From Parasponia andersonii (Eukaryota; Streptophyta; Magnoliopsida; Rosales; Cannabaceae): a stretch of DNA of 64,000 nt. Positions 1 to 11,908 of this stretch are shown here, piece by piece. The stretch spans positions 323,345 to 387,344 of the forward strand of contig JXTB01000392.1 in assembly GCA_002914805.1 (NCBI GenBank), written 5' to 3'. How positions within the stretch are numbered: position 1 is the stretch's first letter; the number at the start of each line of letters is the position of its first letter. Both the position numbers and the translations under genes were made by a program. The notes under the pieces were generated by a model. It searched no databases. It had not been told where the DNA came from and was given only the letters and a program-made list of their open reading frames with translations.

Positions 1-290
1 GAATTAATATTAATAATATAAGTCTTTTAATGTATTTTATATAGTCGTTAAGTTAAGTTAAGTGATGATTGAATGACTAAAAAAAATACATACGAATTAA
101 TAATTATATATATATATATATATAAAAGTTCCAGGAGAAAGTTAAGGACGCTTAATAAAACAAATACAAAACAAGGAATTTAGGGCTTACTATCAACAAT
201 GTCCAAGGCCGCTCTTTTGGTTACCAGCAACAACTTCTAAAAAATGACAATTAAAGGGCGACACTTTCTTCTTTTTCGAGAATGCCCCAT

Positions 291-329
291 AACAAACATA
301 TATGACTCTTACAAGGGGTCCTACATATA
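291..329 (+). repeat. Direct repeat, copy 1 of a 39-bp pair
   Basis: This 39-bp segment begins AACAAACATATATGACTC and is repeated in the same orientation at 1976-2014 with only a few substitutions. The copies lie about 1.65 kb apart. They may flank an old insertion, or one may be a duplicated piece of the hydrolase 3' region. Confidence 0.7.
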
Positions 330-1975
330 GAGGAATCGCATGATCAATTAAATACTAAAAACATTGTTCAAGGTCATTTTTTATTTTTGAAAATATTTGA
401 CTATTTGTTTGTTACTCAAAAATTAAAAAAAGCATAATTGAGCATTAAAAATGGAGACATGAGTATAGGTAGACATATATATACACTAGATGGTTAAGTT
501 CGTTATGTGGAGAGATACATATAATGAAAAGAAAATCAATTAACTGGATTCTAAAATACTAGAGTGTAAATAACTAAAATTAAAAGTATTGAAACTAAAA
601 TAATAGAAAGCGAAAAGATTTAAATATGGTTAAAAATAAAGTTGTTGAAATATAAATATCGAAAATAAATAACAGATTATACTAGTCAATTGGAATAAAC
701 TTATACTGAAATAAGATATAAATACTAGGAAACAGAAGATGTTGTCTTAGTGCAAAAACTATTATAAATATGAGAATGAGGTCTTGAATGACTCAATCTT
801 TATAGAGTTTTTTAAATGAGATGCTAGTATATGTATGAAAGAAGAGATAGATGATGATTTGTTGTTTGAAATATAGCTTGATTACATATTGACTAAACAT
901 TGATGATGCATGTATATAAGCATAAGTATATAAAACATAAAATAAGAGCCTTCAATGATCAAATTAAAGGTATTCACTTCACATTCCTTGTAATGTAGAA
1001 AAGTGGAGATTAATGATCAATTACATTTATGTATGTAAACTAGTGTTTATCACGCATGAACTAGTACAAAACCTTATAAAATAGGATATGGCACTTAGAT
1101 GATGAATATAAGGTAAAGTGTTAATGAAAAACAAGGACTAGAAATTGAGATATATGACAAAAGAGCAAAGATCAGTCGTTTATATAGAAATAGTAACTGA
1201 TCATGTATGCAAAGTCACTAAAGATCATTTTCTTATGTGAGAATGAAGTTGAACTACTGATCTTAAGCTAGAAACATGATTTGGAGTGATGTAGATGAGA
1301 TTAAGAGATGTTTTATGTCTATCGGGTGGACTAGAATGCAAAAAAAAAATAGGAGAGTTTCAACCACTGCAATGGCCAGAAACTTGAGCAGATGAGAGAG
1401 AGAGAGAGAGAGAGAGAATGATTGTATATGAGTGTGTTTGTGTGAAAGAATTATTATCTTTGTGTGAAAAGGCTGCTCCTATTTATAAGGAGCTGAAACT
1501 TGGAAGCCAAAAAATTGGTGGGGAACAAGGTTGCTAAGTGGCGAAAACAATCTTTCCTTGTCTCTTAGGATTCGGTTCTAGCCATAGTTTTAGTGAAAAA
1601 CAATAATTAAACAACATGGGAGTGGTAAGAACCAGTTTAAAGTTTAGCAAACTGCTTTAGGAAGCAATCTAGAAACTGCCACTTCAGCGGTTTCACTCAA
1701 AACTAACAGAGATAAACCAGAAACCACTTAGTTTAGGAATTAGTTACTAGGGAGTTAACATATTATTTGATTAGATAGTTTCTGCAAGTAATAGTGGCTA
1801 GTTTTTCTTAGTTCGGTGCACGTAATTCACACGTCCATATTCCTCTAAAAAGGGTTTAGGTTATAGGGTAAGGATACCCTAACTTCGTTAGCAACTGCAA
1901 CTCTTAAAATAACACTACTATACTTCTTTTTTTTATCTGTTTTTACTACGTTCTATTTTAATCATGTTCAATCTA

Positions 1976-2014
1976 AACAAACATATATGACTCGTAAAAG
2001 GAGTCTTACATATA
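1976..2014 (+). repeat. Direct repeat, copy 2 of a 39-bp pair
   Basis: Partner of 291-329. It lies about 80 bp beyond the stop codon of the minus-strand hydrolase gene, so it probably falls in or near that gene's 3' UTR. Confidence 0.7.
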
Positions 2015-2093
2015 ACAATATAAGAATTTGTCATACAATTCTATAAAACTTGAGCAGAAAAGTTCAACAGCCGACCATTTAAATCCTATTTGC

Positions 2094-5042
2094 TCACTTC
2101 TTTCCAATCAAAAGTTCCTTGATGATTGTATCAGACACTCCTTCAGCTTCCTCAAATAAGTGGCCAGCACCAGGTAACTCGTGGTAATGAATCCAGGGGA
2201 GTTGTTGGGCAATGTAGCGTTGAAGCGAAACAGGGACAAGCAGGTCATCATCTCCATGCCATAGATGAACAGAGCCTTCATTGTTTGGAAATGGATTTTC
2301 CAGTTCTATGGGACTAAATTCCCACTTTCCGAATCCCACAATCAGGTCCCGGTGCAGGCTCTCGTATTCTCCTTGCTGTCTTACTGTTGCCTGAAGGGCG
2401 ACAGCGAAAGTTATTACATATAAGCAACGATGAAAATGTAGATGTCGACAGAGATTTTAATGCACCGTTAAGATAGTGAAAATGTCAACAATTTTCATCC
2501 GTGTGTGTACGACAGCACACACGAGAAGTTTTCTGTGTCAAAGTCAGTTAAAAACCTTGACTAGAGGGCTTTACCAAGCATCATCTAACCCAAGTTACAT
2601 AGCAAGATAGAAAGGTACTGATGGAGATGACGGGATAGCTCATTCACCATCAAGACAATTTTATGTTCACTTCAGCAAACATTGCTTACTAGATTAAAGC
2701 TATTAAGTAAACTAAAGTGAGTATCGTATTCGAGCTTCACTATGGTAAACTTAACATGACTAGATGATAATCTGATACTAGATAAGCAGGGTCATAAACA
2801 TGGTTGTAGCTATAGCTATCTCAATTTGCCACAGAAGAATTAGAAATGAGAGTTAACAAAAAATGTCATGTAGGTACCGCGTATGTTTTCCTCGATTGCC
2901 AATGTGGCTTCATGACAAGCTCTCTGTCTTTGGTCGAAAAAACACCAGGATTGTGAGCTACAGCACTGCAAGACGAAAACCATTTCTGAGTATTCCACCA
3001 ATATGTGAGCCATGGAGCGTAGTGAGCAACGCCAACCGCCAACTGGTCATTCCAAAGTTGTTCCTTGTAGGCTTCTTTAGATAGATTTGCAGGAAAACCA
3101 GTCCACCAGTAGTTTGCAACAGGAGCTAAGAGTGCTGCACCGGCTATCCTATTACCATTACAAAAATTCCTCAGATCAGCAAAAATTAAGAACCTAAAAA
3201 AATTGCTCTCACACAGAAAGAGTTCATGTTTACACGATTCTCTAAGACTAGATCATACCGGTGAGGGATGTATTTCAAGACACTCCAAAGCGCCTCTCCA
3301 CCCATGGAATAACCAACTACATAGAATTTGGATCCTAGTCCCAATTGATCAGCAAGCTCTTCTATATCTAAAGCCATGCTCTTCACCGTTCGCTTTGGAT
3401 TAGGATCACTCTCTCCATAACCAGGTCTGTCAAAAGCCACAATGTACAGACCTAGGTCCTCAACAAGTTCCTAGAAGATTAAACATAGATCGAGTTTTAG
3501 GAGAAGACCGAAAACCAAAGGTAAAAGTAATGATAGAGTGAAAGAAAAGAAAGACTAATACCGGTGACAGGAATTTAGCAATAGTGTCATGCCTGCAAGA
3601 ATCAAAACCATGGACAGAGACAATCTTATACTTGGCACCTTCTTTTGGCACACCCTCCTCTTTGTAGGCCAAGTTCCTTCCATCACTTAGCTTTATTCTT
3701 GGTGCTGTAATGGGGGGACCTCCTGGAGAGCCACATATCTTGGATGGAGGAGGTTGGATTGCTTGATATCCCCATGCCAGAATTCCCACAAAGAGCAAAA
3801 CTAGTAATTTATTGAGCACTCCTGGAAGGTTTTAGCATTAACAAAAAATGATAACAGTACAGAGATTATCCAAAACACACTGATAATCAAAGTATATATT
3901 GAAATATGGAGCCAACTTTGTAACTCAAGTCCATGAACATGAACCAAATTCGTCAAATTATGTTGAAAAAATGAACCAGCATTGTCAAAAGTTACTTCTC
4001 AGCCAAGTAATTTGTCAACAACAACTTATTAAATCATCTTTCCTATCTATCGAAAACAAATTCTAACTGGCAGTTGAGAAGAAATTAATGAAAGTACAAA
4101 GTCCAAAAGCTAGTCACAAAAAAAGGATCTTCGTTCTTGGATTCACTCCTTAGTACTCCATAGTCTCATACATGTATCTAATTGTGTCTGTTTCTCAAAG
4201 CTAGACTAAATAAAGTATCAAACAAAGCAAAAACCACGAAGTAAGTAGGGATGGGGCCGCATGTGGCTCAGTGAGTACAAATTACCCTGAATTTTTGTAA
4301 TCTCGAATTTAAATTTTAAACTTGAGTTATAGATTCTGGTTCTTAATTTTACCCCCACGTTTTATGAACAATTTTTCTTTGGACCTCATCTTACAAAATC
4401 TTTTTAATCATATAATAGACTCTTAGTCTATGTTGACTATATATGTTTCAAAATTACTATTTTTAGATTTTCATGAATTCTATTACTTAATTACAACTTC
4501 ATTTGATAAAGTTATTTATTTATTTATTTATAAAGAGTAAAAACGAATAATAAAAAAAAAATTCAAATTTAGCTCAGAATTTTCTTAGTTTGTACCTGCC
4601 TCCGTACATTGCAGGTTCAACTTTAGTAAATGTTAGATTTTTCTCGTACCCCAAATGATACCACTTTCCCATCAACCAAACTTTTTTTTTTTTTCTAAAA
4701 TAAAAAATAAACATAGACCCAAGTTTTCGTATAACGTTGTGGTTGTGATGAAAGATGAAAATGAGAGAACTGAAAGATTAATGACAAAGTGAAATTCCAG
4801 GGTGGGGTGGGGGATAGGGTTCTAGGTCCGCAGTACGTGAGATATATTTTCTTTTTTTTGGTAATAAATGGAAGTCTACTAATCGGTACTTTTTAAGGGA
4901 AGAAAAAATAGATAAATATAAACAAGATAAAAATAGAAGAAAACTCACCTGGAGGAAGCTGAAACGAACCGTTTTGGTTGGCCTTTCTGGTGTGAGCTCT
5001 GGCTGATGATGGAGATATCTTGTTATTCACTTGTACCACCAT
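2094..5042 (-). CDS. Alpha/beta-hydrolase fold protein, five exons, 377 aa
   Basis: The coding exons, in gene order, are 5042-4949, 3821-3562, 3470-3259, 3148-2878 and 2390-2094. All introns are GT-AG, and the 1134 coding bases give 377 residues. Residues about 34-50 form one hydrophobic segment, suggesting a membrane anchor. The hydrolase signature follows: HGFDSC (oxyanion loop, 102-107), the nucleophile elbow GYSMGG with Ser173, a probable acid Asp328 in HGDDDLLVP, and His356 in GAGH. The triad is therefore complete. The protein matches the plant 'alpha/beta-hydrolases superfamily' group to which Arabidopsis At2g36290 belongs (from memory). Substrate and pathway are unknown. The start is the first in-frame ATG, shortly before the basic, Ser-rich N-terminus. 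Short segments around the splice sites were inferred from protein conservation and phase, so boundaries could shift by a few bases. Confidence 0.9.
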
Positions 5043-5159
5043 ATTCACCAAACCAACAAAAGCTCCCACAAATATACAAAATTCAGAGAATTGGGTTTTA
5101 GAGAATGATCAAGAAAGGTTTGAGATTAAGAGTGATGAGATAGAACTAAATATACTCAT

Positions 5160-6267
5160 TCAAGTGTGTAAATAAAGACAGAGACGAGCCACTAGCCCAT
5201 ACCTGCCTGCAACTTGTCTGACATATTTGTACTATCCCCAATTTTTTTCCCTTTCTTTCGGATCCTTAAAGTCCAACCCTTTTACGAAAATGTATCCAGG
5301 ATTTTGAAAAGTCTAGTATAAAGTAAATGATGTTCTTTATGTGTATTGTGACTTGTGACTTTAATTTGATGACTTATTCAGTTGAAAGCGGTCCGTTTGA
5401 TCTGTACAATAGTCTCAAGAGGATTCGACCTCTTTGAGGTGTTGTTGAGTTGAAACGGTTCGTTTGATCCTTATTGTAGAATAATCTTACCAACAGTATT
5501 CCAAAGATTCAACCTCTTGAAAGCATGTACTAATCATGAATTTGTGTGTACTTTGACTCTTTGAGTAGCTATTAATTATTTGATTTCGAAAAAAAAAAAA
5601 AGAGAAAGAGAGAGGTGTTATCATTTAATCGCATGCTTGTGTATTAGTAAATGATGCTTTGTACTCTATCTACCTCACAAGTCACAATTAAAACATTTCA
5701 AATATATATTAACTTATTTAAAAATTATAAATATTTAGTTAGGCGATGCGACAAAATGTAATTGAAGAGACAATTTTAACGTATTTAGTAATCTTATTTT
5801 TCATCCAGAAATAATTTTTATATAAAAAATTATATTTATTATTTTAATTTTTATATAAAAATTATTTTTAAATTTAAAAAATAGAATTCAAATGCGACAT
5901 GCATGCACTTTATTTCTTTTATGCTGTTGAATGGTACTGTATTGTGCAGCTTTTGAGTACGAAAATGTCCCTTTAACTTTATTTTTTGTTGACAGATTGG
6001 TTTGAATATAACACAAGAAATATGTGGATTAATTAAAGTTATCCGACCCAATAAGTTGCATCTCTGATCATATTTTATTGTACTGTTGTAAATACATGAT
6101 AATATAAAATGTGGGAAATGAAGTCATGTTATAGTTTAGTCTTGTAATTGACAGCATTATCCAATACATATGGTGAATTATCGTGACAAATATTAATTAA
6201 TTATATAGCCTTAAACGACTGTGAATTTTTTATTATAAAATATTGTGGATCGATGATTTTACCCGAA
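5160..6267. other. Intergenic, upstream of the hydrolase gene
   Basis: No gene is visible. A short motif, GTTGAAA-CGGT-CGTTTGATC, occurs twice (about 5381-5402 and 5450-5469), each followed by a CAAGAGGATTCGACCTC-like block, which suggests a small degenerate duplication. The hydrolase promoter should lie around 5043-5200 on the minus strand. Confidence 0.4.
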
Positions 6268-6714
6268 CAATGGTTTCACGTCAATTGTGCCTTATTCTTA
6301 GCCCTAGGCTCAGGCACAGCCAAGCACGTTAAGGGGCCAGGGTCGGCTCTAGCACGTCATGGGCTTGGCCAACTTTAGCCCATAATGGATTAGGGTTAAC
6401 CCATGTAATTTTATTGAGAAAATGTAGATATTTTTTTTCTTAATTTATATATTTACATTAAAAATATTGATAAAAAATAAATATCACTTATTCTATAAAT
6501 ATATTACTTATGAACTTGAATTTTTTGAATATATTGTCTTACAAAAAATAAATCTTCTAAAAGAAAATATAGTCTTTTTAAGACCTAATAGTAATGGCCT
6601 TATAAGGCTAGGCCCCAATATTGGGCCTAGTATTTTTGTAAATGGACGGGGCTTGACAAGGACATGTACTGTAGAGGGCCGGGTCGGTATGGCAAGAGCC
6701 ATTTGACACCTATG
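6268..6714. repeat. Probable decayed non-autonomous hAT-like element
   Basis: The ends contain GC-richer blocks full of GGGCC/GGCCC, a common composition for plant hAT MITEs. The right end read backwards starts CATAGGTGTCAAATGGC, and the left end CAATGGTTTCACGTCAA, a weak inverted match. I could not find an 8-bp target duplication, so the call rests on termini and composition only. Confidence 0.35.
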
Positions 6715-7171
6715 ATTTGAGTTATTGTTTCTTCCAAATCTGCATGTACGAGGCCAAACTTTTAGTTAGAAAAAGAGAAAAGAACATGTATAGGATTATT
6801 TGGGTTCTTTTGTTAGTTTTAATACGACCTTTTTCGATAAGTTTTTTTATGACCGAAAAATAGGATCTACATGGTATGAAATACGGTAATACCGCTTCTT
6901 TAACCCAACTATTTTTTGACATTACCCCATCAAATTTGACATACCTCACACACTTCCCCATAAAACTCTTAAGCCTCCATTTTTTTCTCCTTTCTCTCTC
7001 TATTTCACCATTTTTTTTTCTCATTTCTCACTCTATTTTCTCTCTGAAATCGGAAGAAAAATCCTCATAAAACAGAATTCAAAAACCACCTCAATTTAAA
7101 CTCGAAAATCTCACACCCACTTTCGTCAAGAAGCTTTTCTCTTTTCTTCAACGAACCCGAAAAATCCGATA

Positions 7172-7471
7172 ATGGCGAAGACCTATCGAATCAAAGCTAA
7201 GAAGCTCTCTTTAAAAATTGTAGGCATGTTGTCGGCTGGAAAGAAGACGAAGTTTCTATCTAAGTCTTCGGCAAAGACTCTAGTGTCGAAACCCACTATC
7301 CCCGAGCAAAACTCGACCGATTTCAAACGCAAAAGTGCGGTAAAAGCTACATATGAGGAAACAAAGATTGGTTTTTTATATTTATGCAAAAATCTTTATT
7401 TTTTGACACTGCATATTAGGAAAAAAGCTAATCTTGACTTCTTCGAATGGACTGAATATTTTAAAGGTTAA
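7172..7471 (+). CDS. Hypothetical 99-aa ORF inside the Mutator-like element
   Basis: The reading frame follows a UTR-like CT-rich leader and a reasonable ATG context. The first 65 residues are very basic (18 or so Lys/Arg), with repeated Lys-Ser-rich stretches such as KKTKFLSKSSAKTLVSK; the last 30 are hydrophobic and may be read-through into an intron or non-coding DNA. I do not recognise a family. It could be a captured host-gene fragment or the remains of the element's own ORF. It lies directly before the repeat field, so a longer, now broken protein containing repeats is also possible. Confidence 0.3.
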   Translation: MAKTYRIKAKKLSLKIVGMLSAGKKTKFLSKSSAKTLVSKPTIPEQNSTDFKRKSAVKATYEETKIGFLYLCKNLYFLTLHIRKKANLDFFEWTEYFKG

Positions 7472-7479
7472 TGTTCTAA

Positions 7480-9090
7480 TAAGGTCAAGAATATCTTAAC
7501 CTAAGGTCAAAAAGTTTTTGACTCGGATCAAGTTTCTCTTGATACAGGTATAGAAATTATGAACCTGAGCCAAGTATTTCTTAGCTCTGGTCAAGAGCTT
7601 ATTTACTGGAGTTAAGTTCTTCTTAGCTCTGACCTAAGCCAAGTGCTTCTTGACCCTAGTTAAAATCTTCTTGACTCTTGTTAAGTATTTTTTGGCCTCA
7701 CATCAAGAGCTCTATGAACTCCCTGTCAAGAAGCCCTTGACTGTTAGGTCAAAGGGTTCTTACCTCCTGTTTATTTGAATTTCTCTACCTCCTGTTTATT
7801 TGAATTTCTCTGGTTGAGGTCAAGAAGCTCTTAGCATATTGGGTTAAGTGCTCCTTGACCTTGGGTCAGGAAGTTCTTGACTTCAGGTCAAAGGTTACTT
7901 GATGCTCACTTGATGTTATTATTTTTTTTTGACTTGATGTTTTATTATTATTTAGGAGAGACTATGATATGTTTGTCATCAAGTATGCTAAGTTTCTAAT
8001 GTCCGACAAGCCAGTTGTATCATAAGCTTACGTGCAAGTTGTTTTATCATAGATTATAGAAATATGAGGACTATACTGAGACTAACTGATAAAAGTGACT
8101 CAATTTAGGAAAGCAAAGACAATGCTTTATTTTGATTGTGGCTACTTTATTTTGCTTATGTTTCGGACAATTTTTTTTCTTTTTCTGGCTTGTGGTTTTC
8201 TTGATTGGTAAACAATATTTAGTATTTACTTATATTTTTGATATATTCAATGACTATCATTTTGCTAAAAGTCATCTATTCAGTAGATGTTTCGGTGAAA
8301 TTCAATGTATTTGATAAAGACGTTATTTATTACTCTAGGTCAAGAAAAATTTGACCCTATGTCAGATCTAATTTAACTTTAGATTAAGAATATCTTAACT
8401 TCAAGGCAAGTATTACTTAACTTAAGTTCAAGAATTTCTTAAATTGATAGGCACATAAAATTGTATTCAATTTTTAGTTTAAAGAGATTATGACCCCATT
8501 TGAGAATTCCTTGATATAAGGTTAATACATTTTTTACCTAATTAATAAATTAGAAGACAAAATATAACAAACTTTTTGACTTCAGATAAAAAAAACCTGA
8601 CATTAATTCAATAAGTTTCAATTTATAAATTTAAAAACACATCACGTACAATATCGTGACTAATTTTAATACAATACTTTATAACCCCTATTAAAAATAC
8701 TATTGACTCCAAGCCAAACACTTTTTTCCTTAAGTCAACATCTTTTTGATCTCCAATCAATAACTTCTTGTACCTAAGACAAGAGTTTCTTGACCCCAAG
8801 TTAGGATCCTCTTATTGTATTTTTGTAGAGTGATCTATAAATTCATTAATCATACTACATAGTAGAATTAGACCAGGGTATATCTATCTCTCATACCCTA
8901 AATTGCCACAGCACGAACACTTTTGCTTGACTGAGTCCTCACTAATTGATTTAATATGATATTGACTAAAGATCAAGATGATATTAACCTAAGGTCAAGT
9001 TAATTTTGACCATACATCAACATCAGTTTGACCTACCTTTTTAAGGTAATATAATATTGACATGAGGTTAAGTTAATCTTGACTTATGAT
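7480..9090. repeat. Field of degenerate self-complementary TTCTTGACC/GGTCAAGAA repeats
   Basis: Dozens of variants of GGTCAAGAA and of its reverse complement TTCTTGACC alternate at irregular spacing of roughly 20-30 bp. They are dense at 7480-7910, 8335-8430, 8700-8815 and 8960-9085. The idealised unit is an inverted repeat, TTCTTGACCYNRGGTCAAGA. A separate exact 25-bp tandem duplication (7762-7786 and 7787-7811) sits inside. In one plus frame the units read like Leu-Asp-Leu-x-x-Gly-Gln-Glu-Val, but stops are common, so I do not call it coding. Confidence 0.75.
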
Positions 9091-9765
9091 ATCACAATTT
9101 AAACTATAAAATATTAAAAAGATTATGAATATAAAAAAATGTGGAATTTTTAGCATAATAATACTTAGATCAGTATTATGGTCCTCCTTTAAATATTACT
9201 TACTCAATATCAGCTATAAAAAAACTAATTTTGAATAAAACTCCATTATTTACTTTCAAAATTTAAGTAACTCCTTAATATAATTCTTCCATTTTCTAGC
9301 TAAGGTTTTTTTTTTTAACAAAAAAATTAAATAGTTGTTAAGAAATATAATTGTTAACAAAGAAATAAAGAGAGAGTTGGAGCGAGAAAGTATGAAGTAA
9401 GAGAGAGAGTGAAATGAAATGAAATGTTATGAAACATAGAAATAGAGAGATTAATTGAGTTCATAATTTTAAACTTTCATAGTCCTCTAAAAATATAAAC
9501 TAATTATGTGATTTTCAGAGAGAGAACTAAAAAAGATGAAGAAGAAAAGAGAACGAAAATACGAAAATAAAGAAAGAAAAAAATGTATCAATTTGGAGAG
9601 AGAGAAAAAAGATCATTTAATGCTCCACCGACTAAGGGCAGATTTGGAAACATTTTCTTTCTCTTTCTATTTAGTCCTAAGTTTTAGTCGTATAAAAGAC
9701 ATTATATCAACCTAATCTTAAAATTGACAAAAGGACCCATAGAATCCTATTCATGTCCTTTTTTC

Positions 9766-11908
9766 TTTGTAAAACATATTTTTTTCTCTGCAATTTAATT
9801 TACTTTTGCCGAGAGAGATTCTTGCTAAGAAACTCATATTCTTTTCCATTGAGCTTGAGTACTCTACGGGTTCGAACCACCTTACGGGTTGGAATCCCAA
9901 CTTAGGCGTACAGAAGGCTTGTTTCAAAACACATCTTTTGTACTAAATTATCATATATAATCTTATTGTCTATTTTTGACGATAGACCATGTATTTTTGG
10001 AAATGTCATAAGAATCCTATAAGAGTTTGGCATGTTTTTTTCCTACGTCATTCACGGATTGGCAAAGTAGTTTTTGAGTTATTATTTTTGGTAATTAAGT
10101 TTTAAGCTTTAAAAACCCTTGCAAAAGTCCATTTTTTTTTTTTGTAAATATTAAAATTGCCATGAAATTGAATATTTTTAAATGAAAGAAATTGTTATTT
10201 CACTAATAGTATTAATTACTTTGAAAAGAAAATAGAAAGAAGTTTCACCAATACATTATTTTAAATTTTCTATTTTTGAAAATTTTCAGATTATTTTGTT
10301 AACTATAATTAATTTTTAATTATTATTTTGTTAACTATAATTAATTTTTAATTATTTTCCTTCTAATTATTTCAACTAGTGTTAATAAAATATTGAATTT
10401 CTCTCTAGGTCAAGGCATGAGCCGCTGTGTGCTTTGGTCCATTCAAACATTTTTGAGATTCTAGCTTCTGCTCCTCTAACACTCATCTTTGAAAGGTTTT
10501 TTCTGCTTTTTTTTTTTTTTATCCTTACTGTTTTTGAACTTTTTGTAGTTTAATTAAAAACTTAATTAGGATGGGGTCTTAATTAAGTTAATTATGAGAT
10601 TCAACCTAATTTAGAAATAACCTATGACTTTGTCGTGTCCGAAAAACAACAGCAAAATCAGCGTAATAGTTTTGCGAGATGTTTTCTTCTTGGGTTTGAT
10701 CGGGTGAGTATGTATAAATTGTTTTGTCCAAGGCTAATGAGTCCTCCAGTATATTAAGAAAAATAAAATTACAAAATACACCAGAGGTTTTTTTTTTTTT
10801 TTCCTCTTTTTTTACTTTTTATTTTTTGCACGAAAGATTCTGTATTTTATAAAATTACAATTCAATTTTTGAATTTAATTTTTTTTTTCAAATTTCCCCT
10901 GGTCAAAGCAACTGATTAAACATTGGTAAATGAACGCAAATTAATGCTCCATAACCCCCGAAAAAAAAAACTCAACAAAATGCGTAAATCTGAAAAAAAA
11001 AAATGACAAAATAAGATAAATATTGCTTATTAAGTAGTCAAAAATATCTTCAAAAACATTATACGTGATATAGAAATGCTCAATTTCATCTAACATTATA
11101 ACAATCACTAACAAATTAAAGACTTAATTGCCAATATTTTTAAAATTTAGGAACTTAATTGTAAAAGAAATAATAATTCAATGAAGACTTTGCCAATCAC
11201 AAATAATATAAGGACCAAACATGCCAAAAACCCTCCCTGCAACTATATTCTTTTTACTATTACAAACCTTTAAATATAATTATCTATCAAATCTCTTTTC
11301 TTTTTTGAGAGAGAGAGACTATCAAATCTCACCTCGTGACCTTAATACAAAGTAACACATTTACCCTTACAAAAGTAACCGAGCACCATATTTCCATAAA
11401 TAAACGTGTAATCACACAAAAAAGAAATGCTAATCTAATTAAACTAAAACTTAGTAAATAGATGAGGTTAAAAAAAATATCGTCCCCTTTCTTAACTTAG
11501 TTTTGTACTTTTCATTAGGTTATAAATTTAACTAGGCAAGCTTAGTGTACCTTTTACTAAAGATAGATTTGTTAATTTTGCACAAATTTCTTCCAATTTC
11601 ACAATAATATAAAGGGTGATATTAATTTGATCAATGGTTGAACGAAAATCATATGACTTTAGGAATGCTCTAAATACAAGTTTTTCCCCCTAATTAAAAA
11701 ACAATACAAGGTTTTCTTTTTTAGGCCAAGATTGGGAAAAAAAAAAAACTAAAAACACGAGATTTTGTATATTTTATTTCCCTTTACACTATAATAGTGT
11801 ATAAAAGTAGTATTTCAAAAGTCTTTTAGTAAGGCAATCTACAAAAGTCTCATGAGTATAGTTTGCACTAAGCATGTACTACCAGACTACTCTATATTAA
11901 AATTAAAA
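9766..11908. other. Intergenic AT-rich DNA
   Basis: No gene is visible. There are several T and A homopolymer runs and a 32-bp tandem pair (10291-10322 and 10323-10354, unit starting TTATTTTGTTAACTATAATT). The block 9855-9920 contains GGGTTCGAACC, a B-box-like string, but no convincing SINE body. Confidence 0.5.

Larger units (their letters stand above)
1..2093. other. Intergenic AT-rich DNA, 3' side of the hydrolase gene
   Basis: I see no gene here. The stretch holds a GA dinucleotide run at 1394-1417, a TATA-like motif near 1480 and a pair of direct repeats (291-329 and 1976-2014) listed separately. The last part should contain the 3' UTR of the hydrolase gene on the minus strand. The moderately GC-richer block at 1490-1720 has the look of an old LTR fragment, but I found no ends. 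Confidence 0.5.
6775..9765. mobile_element. Mutator-like element with long divergent TIRs (about 3 kb)
   Basis: The sequence from 6775 inward (GAGAAAAGAACATGTATAGG) closely matches the reverse complement of the sequence from 9765 inward (GAAAAAAGGACATGAATAGG). Similarity continues for about 60 bp and then patchily to about 260 bp, both arms ending in CT-rich tracts and a CTCTCTGAAA block (7030-7050; 9510-9525). Candidate 9-bp target duplications flank it: TTAGAAAAA (6766-6774) and TTTGTAAAA (9766-9774), 7 of 9 identical. Long TIRs plus 9-bp duplication are the Mutator hallmark. No MURA-type transposase was seen, so it is non-autonomous. It carries a short ORF (7172-7471) and a repeat field (about 7480-9090). 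Confidence 0.6.

Noticed and set aside
4245..4330. SINE-like string in hydrolase intron 1 (GTGGCTCAGTGAGTAC)
   Set aside because: The B-box position is poor and no tail or second copy was found; kept as a weak possibility only.
9855..9920. B-box-like GGGTTCGAACC
   Set aside because: No A box at the right distance and no tRNA fold.
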